Source: Deltaproteobacteria bacterium
Lineage (GTDB): Bacteria > Desulfobacterota > Desulfobaccia > Desulfobaccales > 0-14-0-80-60-11
Direction of reading: 5' to 3'
DNA: 7,854 nucleotides
Assembly (NCBI GenBank): GCA_019308625.1
Contig: JAFDHU010000047.1
Coordinates: 1 to 7,854, forward strand
The notes beneath the pieces were generated by a model. The model was not told where the DNA came from and made no database searches. It saw only the letters and a program-made list of their open reading frames with translations. Numbering within the stretch: position 1 is the stretch's first letter; each line of letters begins with the position of its first letter. Below, piece after piece: positions 1-6,002 of this stretch. Made by a program: the position numbers and the translations under genes.

Positions 1-795
1 CTCAACTGCCCTTTGAGCGAAGCGGAGTATGACCGGTTTTACCAGGCCCTGATGAGCGCCGAGCAGGTGCCCCTGCGGGACTTTGAGGAGCCCCGCTATT
101 TTGAGGGCTGCCTGCCTATTGAGGTGCTGGCTGCCCGGGGCTACCACACCCTGCGTTACGGGCCCATGAAGCCCGTGGGACTCATCGACCCCCGCACCGG
201 CCAGCAGCCCTTCGCGGTGGTGCAGCTTAGGGCCGAAAACCGGGAAGGCACCCTCTACAACCTGGTGGGGTTTCAAACCAAGCTGACCTACCCGGAGCAG
301 AAACGGGTGTTCCGGCTCATCCCGGGACTGGAGCGGGCCGAGTTCGCCCGGCTGGGAAGCATCCACCGCAACACCTTCATCCGCTCTCCCGGACTGCTGA
401 GTCCCTATCTCAATTTCTTCCGCTATCCCAATATCTTCCTGGCCGGCCAGATTTCCGGGGTGGAGGGCTACGTGGAATCGGCGGCCATGGGGCTGCTGGC
501 CGGCATCAACGCCGCCCGCCGGGCCCGAGGCCGGCCGCTGGTCACCCCGCCCCGGGCTACCGCCCTGGGCGCGCTGATTTACCACCTCACCAACACTGAG
601 ACCAAAGATTTTCAGCCCATGAACGTGAATTTCGGGCTGTTTCCGCCGCTGGAGAAACGCCTCCCCAAAAAGCAGCGGGGCCAGGCCTACGCCGCCCGGG
701 CTTTGCAGGAACTGCAGGAGTGGATAGAATCCCTAAGGAAAGAAAATGGCGATAAGGGGGAATCGTGCCTTCAGCCCTCTGACCGCAGATATTAA
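1..795 (+). CDS. trmFO: TrmFO, folate-dependent tRNA (uracil-54-C5)-methyltransferase, 3' part
   Basis: Partial gene: the frame is open from the first base, so the N-terminal FAD-binding part lies outside the window and 264 residues are visible. TrmFO makes ribothymidine at position 54 of the tRNA T-loop, using methylenetetrahydrofolate as carbon donor and FADH2 as reductant, in the cytoplasm. The visible part opens with a family-typical LNCPLSEAEY stretch. It then carries FEGCLPIE, whose cysteine (bases 109-111) matches the conserved catalytic cysteine of the family, followed by RYGPMKPVGL, the FLAGQISGVEGYVESAAMG FAD-proximal stretch near the C-terminus, and FQPMNVNFGLFPPL. About 45 charged residues follow this last motif and look like a variable tail. 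TAA at 793-795 ends the gene, and a strong hairpin begins three bases later. The neighbouring gene mtaD converges on it. The assignment is firm; only the missing N-terminus limits it. Confidence 0.95.
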   Translation, partial: LNCPLSEAEYDRFYQALMSAEQVPLRDFEEPRYFEGCLPIEVLAARGYHTLRYGPMKPVGLIDPRTGQQPFAVVQLRAENREGTLYNLVGFQTKLTYPEQKRVFRLIPGLERAEFARLGSIHRNTFIRSPGLLSPYLNFFRYPNIFLAGQISGVEGYVESAAMGLLAGINAARRARGRPLVTPPRATALGALIYHLTNTETKDFQPMNVNFGLFPPLEKRLPKKQRGQAYAARALQELQEWIESLRKENGDKGESCLQPSDRRY

Positions 796-797
796 TT

Positions 798-839
798 GGG
801 AGAGGGGGCCAGGGGTTGCAAACCCCTGCCCCTTCTCCC
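798..839. terminator. Long G/C-rich hairpin between convergent trmFO and mtaD
   Basis: Arms 798-817 and 821-839 pair over 19 positions around a 3-base loop (GCA), with one bulged C at 810 and one imperfect pair (804/833, G-U in the plus transcript and A-C in the minus transcript). It starts three bases after the trmFO stop and lies about 45 bases past the mtaD stop, so it is well placed to end both transcripts. Neither side is followed by a U-run: the plus transcript continues with C-rich sequence and the minus transcript with AAUUAAUAUC. It is therefore not a textbook intrinsic terminator. It could instead be an mRNA 3'-end stabiliser, a Rho-assisted site, or a copy of an interspersed palindromic repeat. 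Confidence 0.6.
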
Positions 840-859
840 CAACCCACTCCCCCAACCCC
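823..859 (-). other. G-quadruplex-forming motif in the mtaD 3' region
   Basis: Read on the minus strand from 859 to 823 there are six successive G-runs of 4, 5, 3, 4, 4 and 4 bases, separated by spacers TT, AGT, TT, AGAA and CA. This satisfies the usual G3+/short-loop rule several times over. It lies 25-61 bases past the mtaD stop, so the mtaD mRNA would carry it as RNA. The last three G-runs are also the arm of the hairpin at 798-839, so the two folds compete. A 12-base perfect palindrome (857-868, CCCATATATGGG) sits at its mtaD-proximal edge. The motif is directly visible; that it folds in the cell is an inference. Confidence 0.6.
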
Positions 860-883
860 ATATATGGGCCGTTCAGGTCAAGC

Positions 884-2230
884 TTAGGCGAACTTCCGGC
901 AAAAGGCCGCCAGGGAAAGGCTTTCAGAGCGAACCCGCCGGGCCAGGGCCGGCCAGTCCAGGGTGGTGAACTTTCGGTCCCAGAGGAGCCAGCGGCCCCC
1001 CACCATGACGTGGCGGACGTCCGCGGCCCGGGCCGCGTAAACCACATGGGAGAAAGGGTCGTACAGGGGGGTGAGATGGGGCTGCTCAAGGTCCACCACT
1101 ATCAGGTCGGCCTCCTTGCCGGGCGCGAGGGTGCCGATCCGGTTTCCCAGGCCCAGGACCCGGGCCCCCTCCCGGGTGGCCAGGGCCACGGTTTGGGCCG
1201 CGGGCAGAAGGGTGGGGTCGCCCCGCCAGACCTTATGCAGGCGGGCCGCCAGGCTCATCTCCCCCCACAGGTCCAGGTTGTTGTTGGAGGCGGCGCCGTC
1301 GGTGCCCAGGCCCACCGTCACCCTCCGGGCCAGGAGGTCCGGCAGGGGGGCCACCCCGGCGGCCAGTTTGGCGTTGCTCTCGGGACAGTGGCTGACCTTC
1401 ACCCCGCGTTCGGCCAGCAGTTCCTGCTCCTCCGGGTCCAGCCACACGGCGTGCACCGCCACCGTGTGGTCATCCAGGAGCCCCAGCCGGTCCAGGTACA
1501 CCGCGGGCTTGAGGCCGGTCTGACGGGTTATGTCCTCCACTTCCTGCCTCGTTTCGGCCAGATGGAGGAAAAAGGGCAGGTTCAGGCGGCGGGTCAGGTC
1601 CTTGGCCCGGGCCAGGGTCTCTGAACCGCAGGTGTAGGCGGAATGGCAGAACAGGGTGGAGATGAGGCCCCGGCCGGAAAACTCGCCGCCCGCCGCAATG
1701 AAGTCCTCCGCCACCCTGAGGTTGTCCCGGGGCTCGGGGACGCCCGGGGCCGGAAAGTCCACCACCCCCTGGGCCGTAACCCCCCGCAGTCCCGCCTCGG
1801 CCAAGGCCCGGCGCACCTCGGCCTCGTAAAAGTAGCCGTCCGCCACGGTGGTGATACCGCCCCGGAGCATCTCCGCGGCGGCCAAGAGCGCCCCCAGATA
1901 AACCCGCTCGCGGTTCAGCCAGCCGGCTTCGGCCGGGAAGATGAAGCGCTTCAGCCAGTCCTTCAGGGCCAGGTCGTCGGCCAAGCCCCGGAACCAGACC
2001 ATGGGCGCATGACAGTGGGTGTTGATGAGTCCCGGCAGGACTAAGCTGCCCCCGGCATCCAGACTCTCCCGGGCCGGAGGCAGGTCACGGGCGGCAGAGG
2101 CCTGCCCTACGGCGGTGATCTGGCTCCCCTGGATGGCCACAAAGCCATGGGTGAGCGGCGCCTCCCCCGGCTCCAGGGTGAGCACCAGGGCATTATAAAT
2201 CAGCCAGTCAACTTTATGCAGCTCCGGCAT
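884..2230 (-). CDS. mtaD: 5'-methylthioadenosine / S-adenosylhomocysteine deaminase, amidohydrolase superfamily
   Basis: A 448-residue cytoplasmic zinc amidohydrolase, the usual length for the family. It deaminates methylthioadenosine and S-adenosylhomocysteine to their inosine forms, opening salvage of methylation by-products without the direct hydrolase. All expected residues are visible: metal ligands H72-x-H74 (INTHCHAPMVWFRG), H223 in FLHLAET with E226 following, H260 in VHAVWL, H281 in VSHCPESNAKLA, and D311 in LGTDGAASNN. The N-terminal (about 8-60) and C-terminal (about 365-425, GTLAPGKEADLIVVD) stretches form the composite beta domain. ATG at 2230 is the first standard start: an in-frame stop lies eight codons upstream at 2252-2254. 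No Shine-Dalgarno sequence precedes it (CCTTTTCCCTC). It lies 65 bases behind the L,D-transpeptidase gene on the same strand and is probably cotranscribed. Related enzymes act on chlorohydrolase/guanine-type substrates, so the exact nucleoside preference is inferred from family motifs. Confidence 0.9.
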   Translation of the reverse strand: MPELHKVDWLIYNALVLTLEPGEAPLTHGFVAIQGSQITAVGQASAARDLPPARESLDAGGSLVLPGLINTHCHAPMVWFRGLADDLALKDWLKRFIFPAEAGWLNRERVYLGALLAAAEMLRGGITTVADGYFYEAEVRRALAEAGLRGVTAQGVVDFPAPGVPEPRDNLRVAEDFIAAGGEFSGRGLISTLFCHSAYTCGSETLARAKDLTRRLNLPFFLHLAETRQEVEDITRQTGLKPAVYLDRLGLLDDHTVAVHAVWLDPEEQELLAERGVKVSHCPESNAKLAAGVAPLPDLLARRVTVGLGTDGAASNNNLDLWGEMSLAARLHKVWRGDPTLLPAAQTVALATREGARVLGLGNRIGTLAPGKEADLIVVDLEQPHLTPLYDPFSHVVYAARAADVRHVMVGGRWLLWDRKFTTLDWPALARRVRSESLSLAAFCRKFA

Positions 2231-2295
2231 GAGGGAAAAGGCCAGGGGGTATCAACTAACGGGGCAGCAGGCGCGGACAAGCGACCGGCTGTGTC

Positions 2296-3312
2296 TCAGA
2301 ACCCCGGCTCCGCCAAGACCGGCCCTGGACGGGTGATGTCCACCGGCGCGCCGGTGCGTTCCTCCACCGCCCGGAGGAATTTTACCCAGTTGATGCGGGC
2401 GGCCAAGCCCTTGACCTCCAGTTTGTGCAGGGCGTATTTGAACATATCCGGAATCCGGTGGTAGATGTCCTCGTGCACCTCCACAAAGATGCGGCCCCGC
2501 AGATATCCGAATTTCACCGGCTCATAGATGACCTTCACCGTGGTGCCCACCGGGGTGAGGGCAAACAGCTCCTTGATGTCCTCGGGATAGTGGCGGATGC
2601 AGCCGTGGCTCACCAGACGCCCCACCCCCATGGGCATATGGGTGCCGTGCAGGCCGTAGTGGGACAACCCCAGCCAGTATTTGCCTACCGGGTTGTCCGG
2701 TCCCGGCGGCATAAAGGACATGCCGTATTTAGGTCTGAGCTTTGGCGGGATGCGCCAGCCCGGGTTTTTAATCCGGCTTTGCACCCGGAAGCTCTTGCCG
2801 ATGGGGGTCTTGTAATCCAGGACGCCCAGGCCCAGGGGATAGGTGCGCACCTCGTTTTTTTTGGGGAAAAAGCGGTAGCCCCGCAGTTCCGCCACATTAA
2901 TGAGATAGCCTGGCGGGTTAGGGTCTTCCGGCAGCACCCACTGGGTGGGGATGACGATGTCCGTGTCCCAGGGAAGGTAGAAATGGTCCAGTTGCCGGTG
3001 AAAGCGGGCCAGCTCCCAGAAGCCCAGGTCGTATTTCCGGGCGATTCCGTACATATTCTCATACCGCACAATGTGATGAGTCTGGGGTTCGCCCACCACC
3101 GTGATGGCTTCCGGATCAACCCCCGGCCCCCGGGGCAGGCGGTAATAAAAAGGTCCGGCAGCCCAAGCCAGGGAGCTTCCCAGCAGCCAGCCGGCGGCGG
3201 ACAGGAGGACCAGAATCTTGCCGAGTATTGACATGGCGCCCATTTTATATGAAAAAGGAACTCTAACCAAGGGAAAGGCTGGCCTTCCGGGGAATTCCGG
3301 CAATAATTCCAT
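2296..3312 (-). CDS. Exported L,D-transpeptidase with LysM-like module and YkuD catalytic domain
   Basis: Forms 3-3 peptidoglycan crosslinks, or links lipoprotein to peptidoglycan, in the periplasm; which of these cannot be told from sequence. The order, counted from the ATG at 3312, is: hydrophobic signal segment at about 28-51 (ILVLLSAAGWLLGSSLAWA, likely cut after AWA); LysM-like module at about 79-122 (HHIVRYENMYGIARKYDLG ... DIVIPTQW); and YkuD domain at about 133-265. The catalytic motif is HGTH (222-225) followed by SHGCIRH (235-241), with nucleophile C238. About 75 residues follow the catalytic core, as in ErfK/YbiS-type enzymes. Start choice: ATG 3312 has GGAGG 12 bases upstream but places about 27 residues ahead of the signal segment. 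ATG 3243 and ATG 3234 give a more usual signal peptide but lack a ribosome site. It is the first gene of a probable unit with mtaD, which has no obvious functional link to it. The enzyme class is firm; the exact start is open. Confidence 0.9.
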   Translation of the reverse strand: MELLPEFPGRPAFPLVRVPFSYKMGAMSILGKILVLLSAAGWLLGSSLAWAAGPFYYRLPRGPGVDPEAITVVGEPQTHHIVRYENMYGIARKYDLGFWELARFHRQLDHFYLPWDTDIVIPTQWVLPEDPNPPGYLINVAELRGYRFFPKKNEVRTYPLGLGVLDYKTPIGKSFRVQSRIKNPGWRIPPKLRPKYGMSFMPPGPDNPVGKYWLGLSHYGLHGTHMPMGVGRLVSHGCIRHYPEDIKELFALTPVGTTVKVIYEPVKFGYLRGRIFVEVHEDIYHRIPDMFKYALHKLEVKGLAARINWVKFLRAVEERTGAPVDITRPGPVLAEPGF

Positions 3313-3381
3313 TAACTTTTTGTGCCTCCGAAAATTTGGTATGGAAGCAGAAGCGGACTTTTCACTCGGGACTGGCTAATC
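3313..3381. promoter_or_regulatory. Divergent spacer between the L,D-transpeptidase and the Amidohydro_2 gene
   Basis: The 69-base spacer between two divergent starts must hold, or lie close to, promoters for both directions unless transcription starts inside a coding region. It is locally AT-rich (about 3312-3345). I could not find a convincing -35/-10 pair in either direction; the best plus-strand -10-like string is TATGGA at 3340-3345, without a good -35. A promoter role is inferred from gene order only. Confidence 0.35.
3325..3329 (-). promoter_or_regulatory. Ribosome binding site GGAGG for the L,D-transpeptidase
   Basis: CCTCC on the plus strand reads GGAGG on the minus strand, 12 bases before the ATG at 3312. 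The spacing is slightly long but usable, and it is the only Shine-Dalgarno match near any of the three candidate ATG starts (3312, 3243, 3234). It is the main argument for the longest start. Confidence 0.5.
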
Positions 3382-4221
3382 ATGATTCTGGATGCCCACA
3401 CTCATGTATTTCCTCAGGAGGTGTGCCGCCGCCGGGAGGACTATTTCTCCGGGGAGCCGGCCTTCCGGCTGCTGTACGCTGATCCCCGCAGCCGCCTGGT
3501 GGACCCGGAGGAGATGGTGGCAGCCTTGGCCGAAGAGGGGGTGGATGCCGCGGTGGTGTGCGGCTTCCCCTGGCACAGCGAACACCTGCTGCGGCGCCAC
3601 CATGAAGTCATCCTGGAGGCCATGCGCCGTTGGCCGGACAAGCTCATCGGTTTTTGCGCGGTGAACCCCCTGGAGCCGGGCGCGGTGCGGGAGGTGGAAC
3701 GCTGCTTGGCCCAGGGCTTCCGGGGGGTGGGGGAGCTGGCCTGGTATGCCGACAGCCCGGGGGAGGACCTGGGCGGGTTGCCGGCCATCGCCGAGCTCTG
3801 CCAGCACTTCCGGGTGCCGCTCATGCTGCACACCAATGACCCGGTGGGGGCGGCCTACCCCGGCAAGGCGGCCGTCAACCTGCCAGCCCTCTACCACCTG
3901 ATCCGGCAGTTTCCGGAAGTAACCTGGATTCTGGCCCACTGGGGCGGAGGTTTGCCCTTCTACGGGTTGCAGAAGAAAGAAACGCCCGAGGTCTTCCGGA
4001 ATGTCTATTTTGACACCGCGGCCTCCCCCTATCTGTACCGGCCGGTGATTTACCGCTTGGCCGCGGAGATGGTGGGGCCCGACAAGATTCTTTTCGGCAG
4101 CGACTACCCCCTGCTGCCGCCTTCCCGCTACTTCAAGGAAATGGAGGAGGCCGCCCTGCCGGAGGACTGGCGGGAAATGCTGCTGGGAAAGAACCTGGCC
4201 CGGATTCTCAACCTTCACTGA
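3382..4221 (+). CDS. Metal-dependent hydrolase of the Amidohydro_2 (TIM-barrel) family, substrate unknown
   Basis: A 279-residue, probably cytoplasmic, TIM-barrel hydrolase. It has the residue set of the family: H6-x-H8 in the first strand (MILDAHTHVFP), H150 in PLMLHTND, H186 in ILAHWGGG, and D241 in ILFGSDYP near the C-terminus, all expected at the metal site. The family includes decarboxylases and hydrolases acting on carboxylated rings, lactones and amides, and the motifs do not fix the substrate. ATG 3382 is preferred because the HxH motif follows at once. A GTG at 3322 would add 20 residues, sits ten bases from the divergent start and has no ribosome site. The Shine-Dalgarno before 3382 is also weak (CGGGACTGG). 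The gene stands alone: divergent from the transpeptidase and followed by a 161-base spacer before nadB. No partner gene suggests a pathway. The fold is firm and the function open. Confidence 0.85.
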   Translation: MILDAHTHVFPQEVCRRREDYFSGEPAFRLLYADPRSRLVDPEEMVAALAEEGVDAAVVCGFPWHSEHLLRRHHEVILEAMRRWPDKLIGFCAVNPLEPGAVREVERCLAQGFRGVGELAWYADSPGEDLGGLPAIAELCQHFRVPLMLHTNDPVGAAYPGKAAVNLPALYHLIRQFPEVTWILAHWGGGLPFYGLQKKETPEVFRNVYFDTAASPYLYRPVIYRLAAEMVGPDKILFGSDYPLLPPSRYFKEMEEAALPEDWREMLLGKNLARILNLH

Positions 4222-4259
4222 TACCCCGGCGGGAAAACTCAAGGACATTTTTGGCACGA

Positions 4260-4292
4260 ATTTCCGCCACTTGGCCCGGGGCTGGCGGAAAT
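4260..4292. repeat. Perfect 10-bp inverted repeat between the hydrolase gene and nadB
   Basis: ATTTCCGCCA (4260-4269) and TGGCGGAAAT (4283-4292) are perfect reverse complements around a 13-base GC-rich loop. The repeat lies 39 bases past the hydrolase stop and 91 bases before the nadB start. It may be a transcription terminator of the hydrolase gene, but the following bases (ATCGTTTCAG) lack a T-run. Alternatively it is an operator: two half-sites 23 bases apart centre to centre, about two helical turns, would suit a dimeric regulator. Confidence 0.55.
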
Positions 4293-4382
4293 ATCGTTTC
4301 AGACCTCTCATTTTCCAGGAATTTTTAATATGATAAATGTCTAAAGGATAAAAATTTTTTCTCCTGAAGGGATTAAAGCACG
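4293..4382 (+). promoter_or_regulatory. AT-rich leader and probable promoter region of nadB
   Basis: This stretch is markedly AT-rich compared with the rest of the window. TATGAT at 4329-4334 matches a sigma-70 -10 box in five of six positions and would start transcription near 4341, leaving a leader of about 40 bases. No good -35 box lies 16-18 bases upstream (TCTCAT at 4306-4311), so activation or another sigma factor may be needed. A run of five A and six T (4350-4360) lies in the leader and could bend DNA or melt easily. The promoter role is inferred. Confidence 0.4.
4367..4371 (+). promoter_or_regulatory. Ribosome binding site setting the GTG start of nadB
   Basis: AAGGG lies 11 bases before GTG 4383. 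An in-frame TAA at 4374-4376 rules out any earlier start, and the FAD motif begins ten residues into the protein, so the GTG start is well supported. Confidence 0.65.
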
Positions 4383-6002
4383 GTGCATCGTCTTGCCGAC
4401 GTTTTGGTTTTGGGCTCCGGGCTGGCGGGGTTGAGCTATGCCCTGAAGGTGGCCGAGTTCGCCACTGTGAACCTGGTGACCAAGCGGGAGCTGATGGAGT
4501 CCTCCACCCGCATGGCCCAGGGGGGCATTGCCGCGGTTCTGAGCTCGGACGACAAGTTTGAATATCACATCAAAGACACCCTCACTGTGGGTGACGGGCT
4601 TTGCCATCCCGACATTGTAGAGATGGTGGTGCGCCAGGGGCCGGAGCGGGTGGCCGAACTGGTGGCCTTGGGGGCCCATTTTGATGAAGGCCCCTACCAC
4701 GGCTTTGACTTGGCCCGGGAAGGGGGCCATTCCCGCCGGCGCATCATCCACGCCCACGACATGACCGGCGAGGAGATTGAGCGCATTCTGGTGGAAAAGG
4801 TCATGGCCCACCCCAACATCCAGGTGTTTGAGCACCACATGGGAGTAGACCTGATCACCCGGCAGAAGCTGATGCGCCGGGGCGCGGTGATCACCAATGC
4901 CGAGGAGTCCTGCCTGGGGGCCTATGTGCTGAACACCTTGACCGGCGAGGTGGACACCTTTCTGGCGGCCATCACCATGCTGGCCACCGGCGGGGCCGGC
5001 AAGGTGTACCTTTACACCAGCAACCCGGACATCGCCACCGGGGATGGGGTGGCCATGGCCTACCGGGCCGGGGCCTGGATCGGCAACATGGAGTTTGTGC
5101 AGTTCCACCCCACCTGCCTCTACCACCCGGCCGCCAAAAACTTCCTCATTTCCGAGGCCTTGCGGGGGGAGGGGGCCGTACTGCGGGATCATCGCGGCCG
5201 GGCCTTCATGGCCGACCACCATCCCTTAAAGGACCTGGCCCCCCGGGATGTGGTGGCCCAAGCCATTGACCATGAACTGAAAACCAGCGGCGCGGAATAC
5301 GTTTACCTGGACATCAGCCACAAGCCGGCGGATTTCATCAAGAGCCGCTTCCCCAACATCTACCAGAAGTGTCTGGAGTTCGGCTATGACATGACCCGGG
5401 AGCCCATCCCGGTGGTGCCCGCGGCCCACTACATGTGCGGCGGGGTGGTCACCGACGCCTACGGCCGCACCACCATCAACAATCTTTATGCGGTAGGGGA
5501 GGTGAGCATGACCGGGCTGCACGGGGCCAACCGTCTGGCCAGCAACTCCCTGCTGGAGGCCTTGGTATTTTCCCACCAGGCGGCCTTGGCGGCCAGGGAG
5601 GTCCTGCCCCGCCTGCAAATCCCGGCGGTGGCCTGGGCGCCGGAATGGAACCCCCTGGGGGCCACCGACAGCGACGAAATCGTGGTGGTGACCCACAACT
5701 GGGACGAAATCCGCCGCATGATGTGGAACTACGTGGGCATCGTGCGCACCGACCGTCGCCTCAGCCGGGCCCAACGCCGCATTGAGCTCATTCAGCAGGA
5801 AATCAACGAATACTACTGGAACTTTCTGATTACCAGCGATCTGCTGGAACTCAGGAATATCGCCACGGTGGCCGAATTAATTATCAAGATGGCCATGTAC
5901 CGCAAGGAAAGCCGAGGGTTGCACTACAATCTGGATTATCCCTTCAAGGACGACGAGCATTTCCGCCGGGATACCCTGCTTTCCGCCGAAGGCTGGCACT
6001 GA
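4383..6002 (+). CDS. nadB: L-aspartate oxidase, first enzyme of de novo NAD synthesis
   Basis: A 539-residue cytoplasmic flavoenzyme, almost exactly the length of the Escherichia coli protein. It oxidises L-aspartate to iminoaspartate, which NadA condenses with dihydroxyacetone phosphate to quinolinate; fumarate can be the electron acceptor in anaerobes. Visible motifs: FAD dinucleotide site GSGLAG at 11-16, SSTRMAQGGIAAV at 40-52, IIHAHDMTG, and the active-site residues H242 (VQFHPT), R288 (LAPRDVV), H349 (AAHYMCGG) and R384 (GANRLASNS). These align with the known H244, R290, H351 and R386 of the E. coli enzyme at a constant offset of two. TGLHGANRLASNS favours NadB over the succinate dehydrogenase and fumarate reductase flavoproteins, and no partner iron-sulfur subunit is adjacent. 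nadA and nadC are not in the window. The TGA stop shares its A with the ATG of the next gene, implying one mRNA and coupled translation. Confidence 0.96.
   Translation: MHRLADVLVLGSGLAGLSYALKVAEFATVNLVTKRELMESSTRMAQGGIAAVLSSDDKFEYHIKDTLTVGDGLCHPDIVEMVVRQGPERVAELVALGAHFDEGPYHGFDLAREGGHSRRRIIHAHDMTGEEIERILVEKVMAHPNIQVFEHHMGVDLITRQKLMRRGAVITNAEESCLGAYVLNTLTGEVDTFLAAITMLATGGAGKVYLYTSNPDIATGDGVAMAYRAGAWIGNMEFVQFHPTCLYHPAAKNFLISEALRGEGAVLRDHRGRAFMADHHPLKDLAPRDVVAQAIDHELKTSGAEYVYLDISHKPADFIKSRFPNIYQKCLEFGYDMTREPIPVVPAAHYMCGGVVTDAYGRTTINNLYAVGEVSMTGLHGANRLASNSLLEALVFSHQAALAAREVLPRLQIPAVAWAPEWNPLGATDSDEIVVVTHNWDEIRRMMWNYVGIVRTDRRLSRAQRRIELIQQEINEYYWNFLITSDLLELRNIATVAELIIKMAMYRKESRGLHYNLDYPFKDDEHFRRDTLLSAEGWH

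Noticed and set aside
857..868. 12-base palindrome CCCATATATGGG as an independent operator
   Set aside because: It lies after the stops of both convergent genes, not upstream of a start, so an operator role has no support; noted only as part of the spacer structure.
746..1624. 292-residue plus-strand open frame opposite mtaD, running out of the convergent spacer
   Set aside because: Low-complexity G/P/Q/H-rich product with no recognisable motif, lying against a gene with a complete active site; a GC-driven shadow frame.
3322..3381. GTG start at 3322 for the Amidohydro_2 gene
   Set aside because: It would place 20 unconserved residues before the first-strand HxH motif, lacks a ribosome site and nearly abuts the divergent gene start; ATG 3382 is preferred.
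4251..4267. Sigma-54 promoter suggested by TTGGCACG at 4251-4258
   Set aside because: The -24 half matches well, but the required GC of the -12 half is one base too far away and the TTGC context is missing; sigma-54 spacing is strict.
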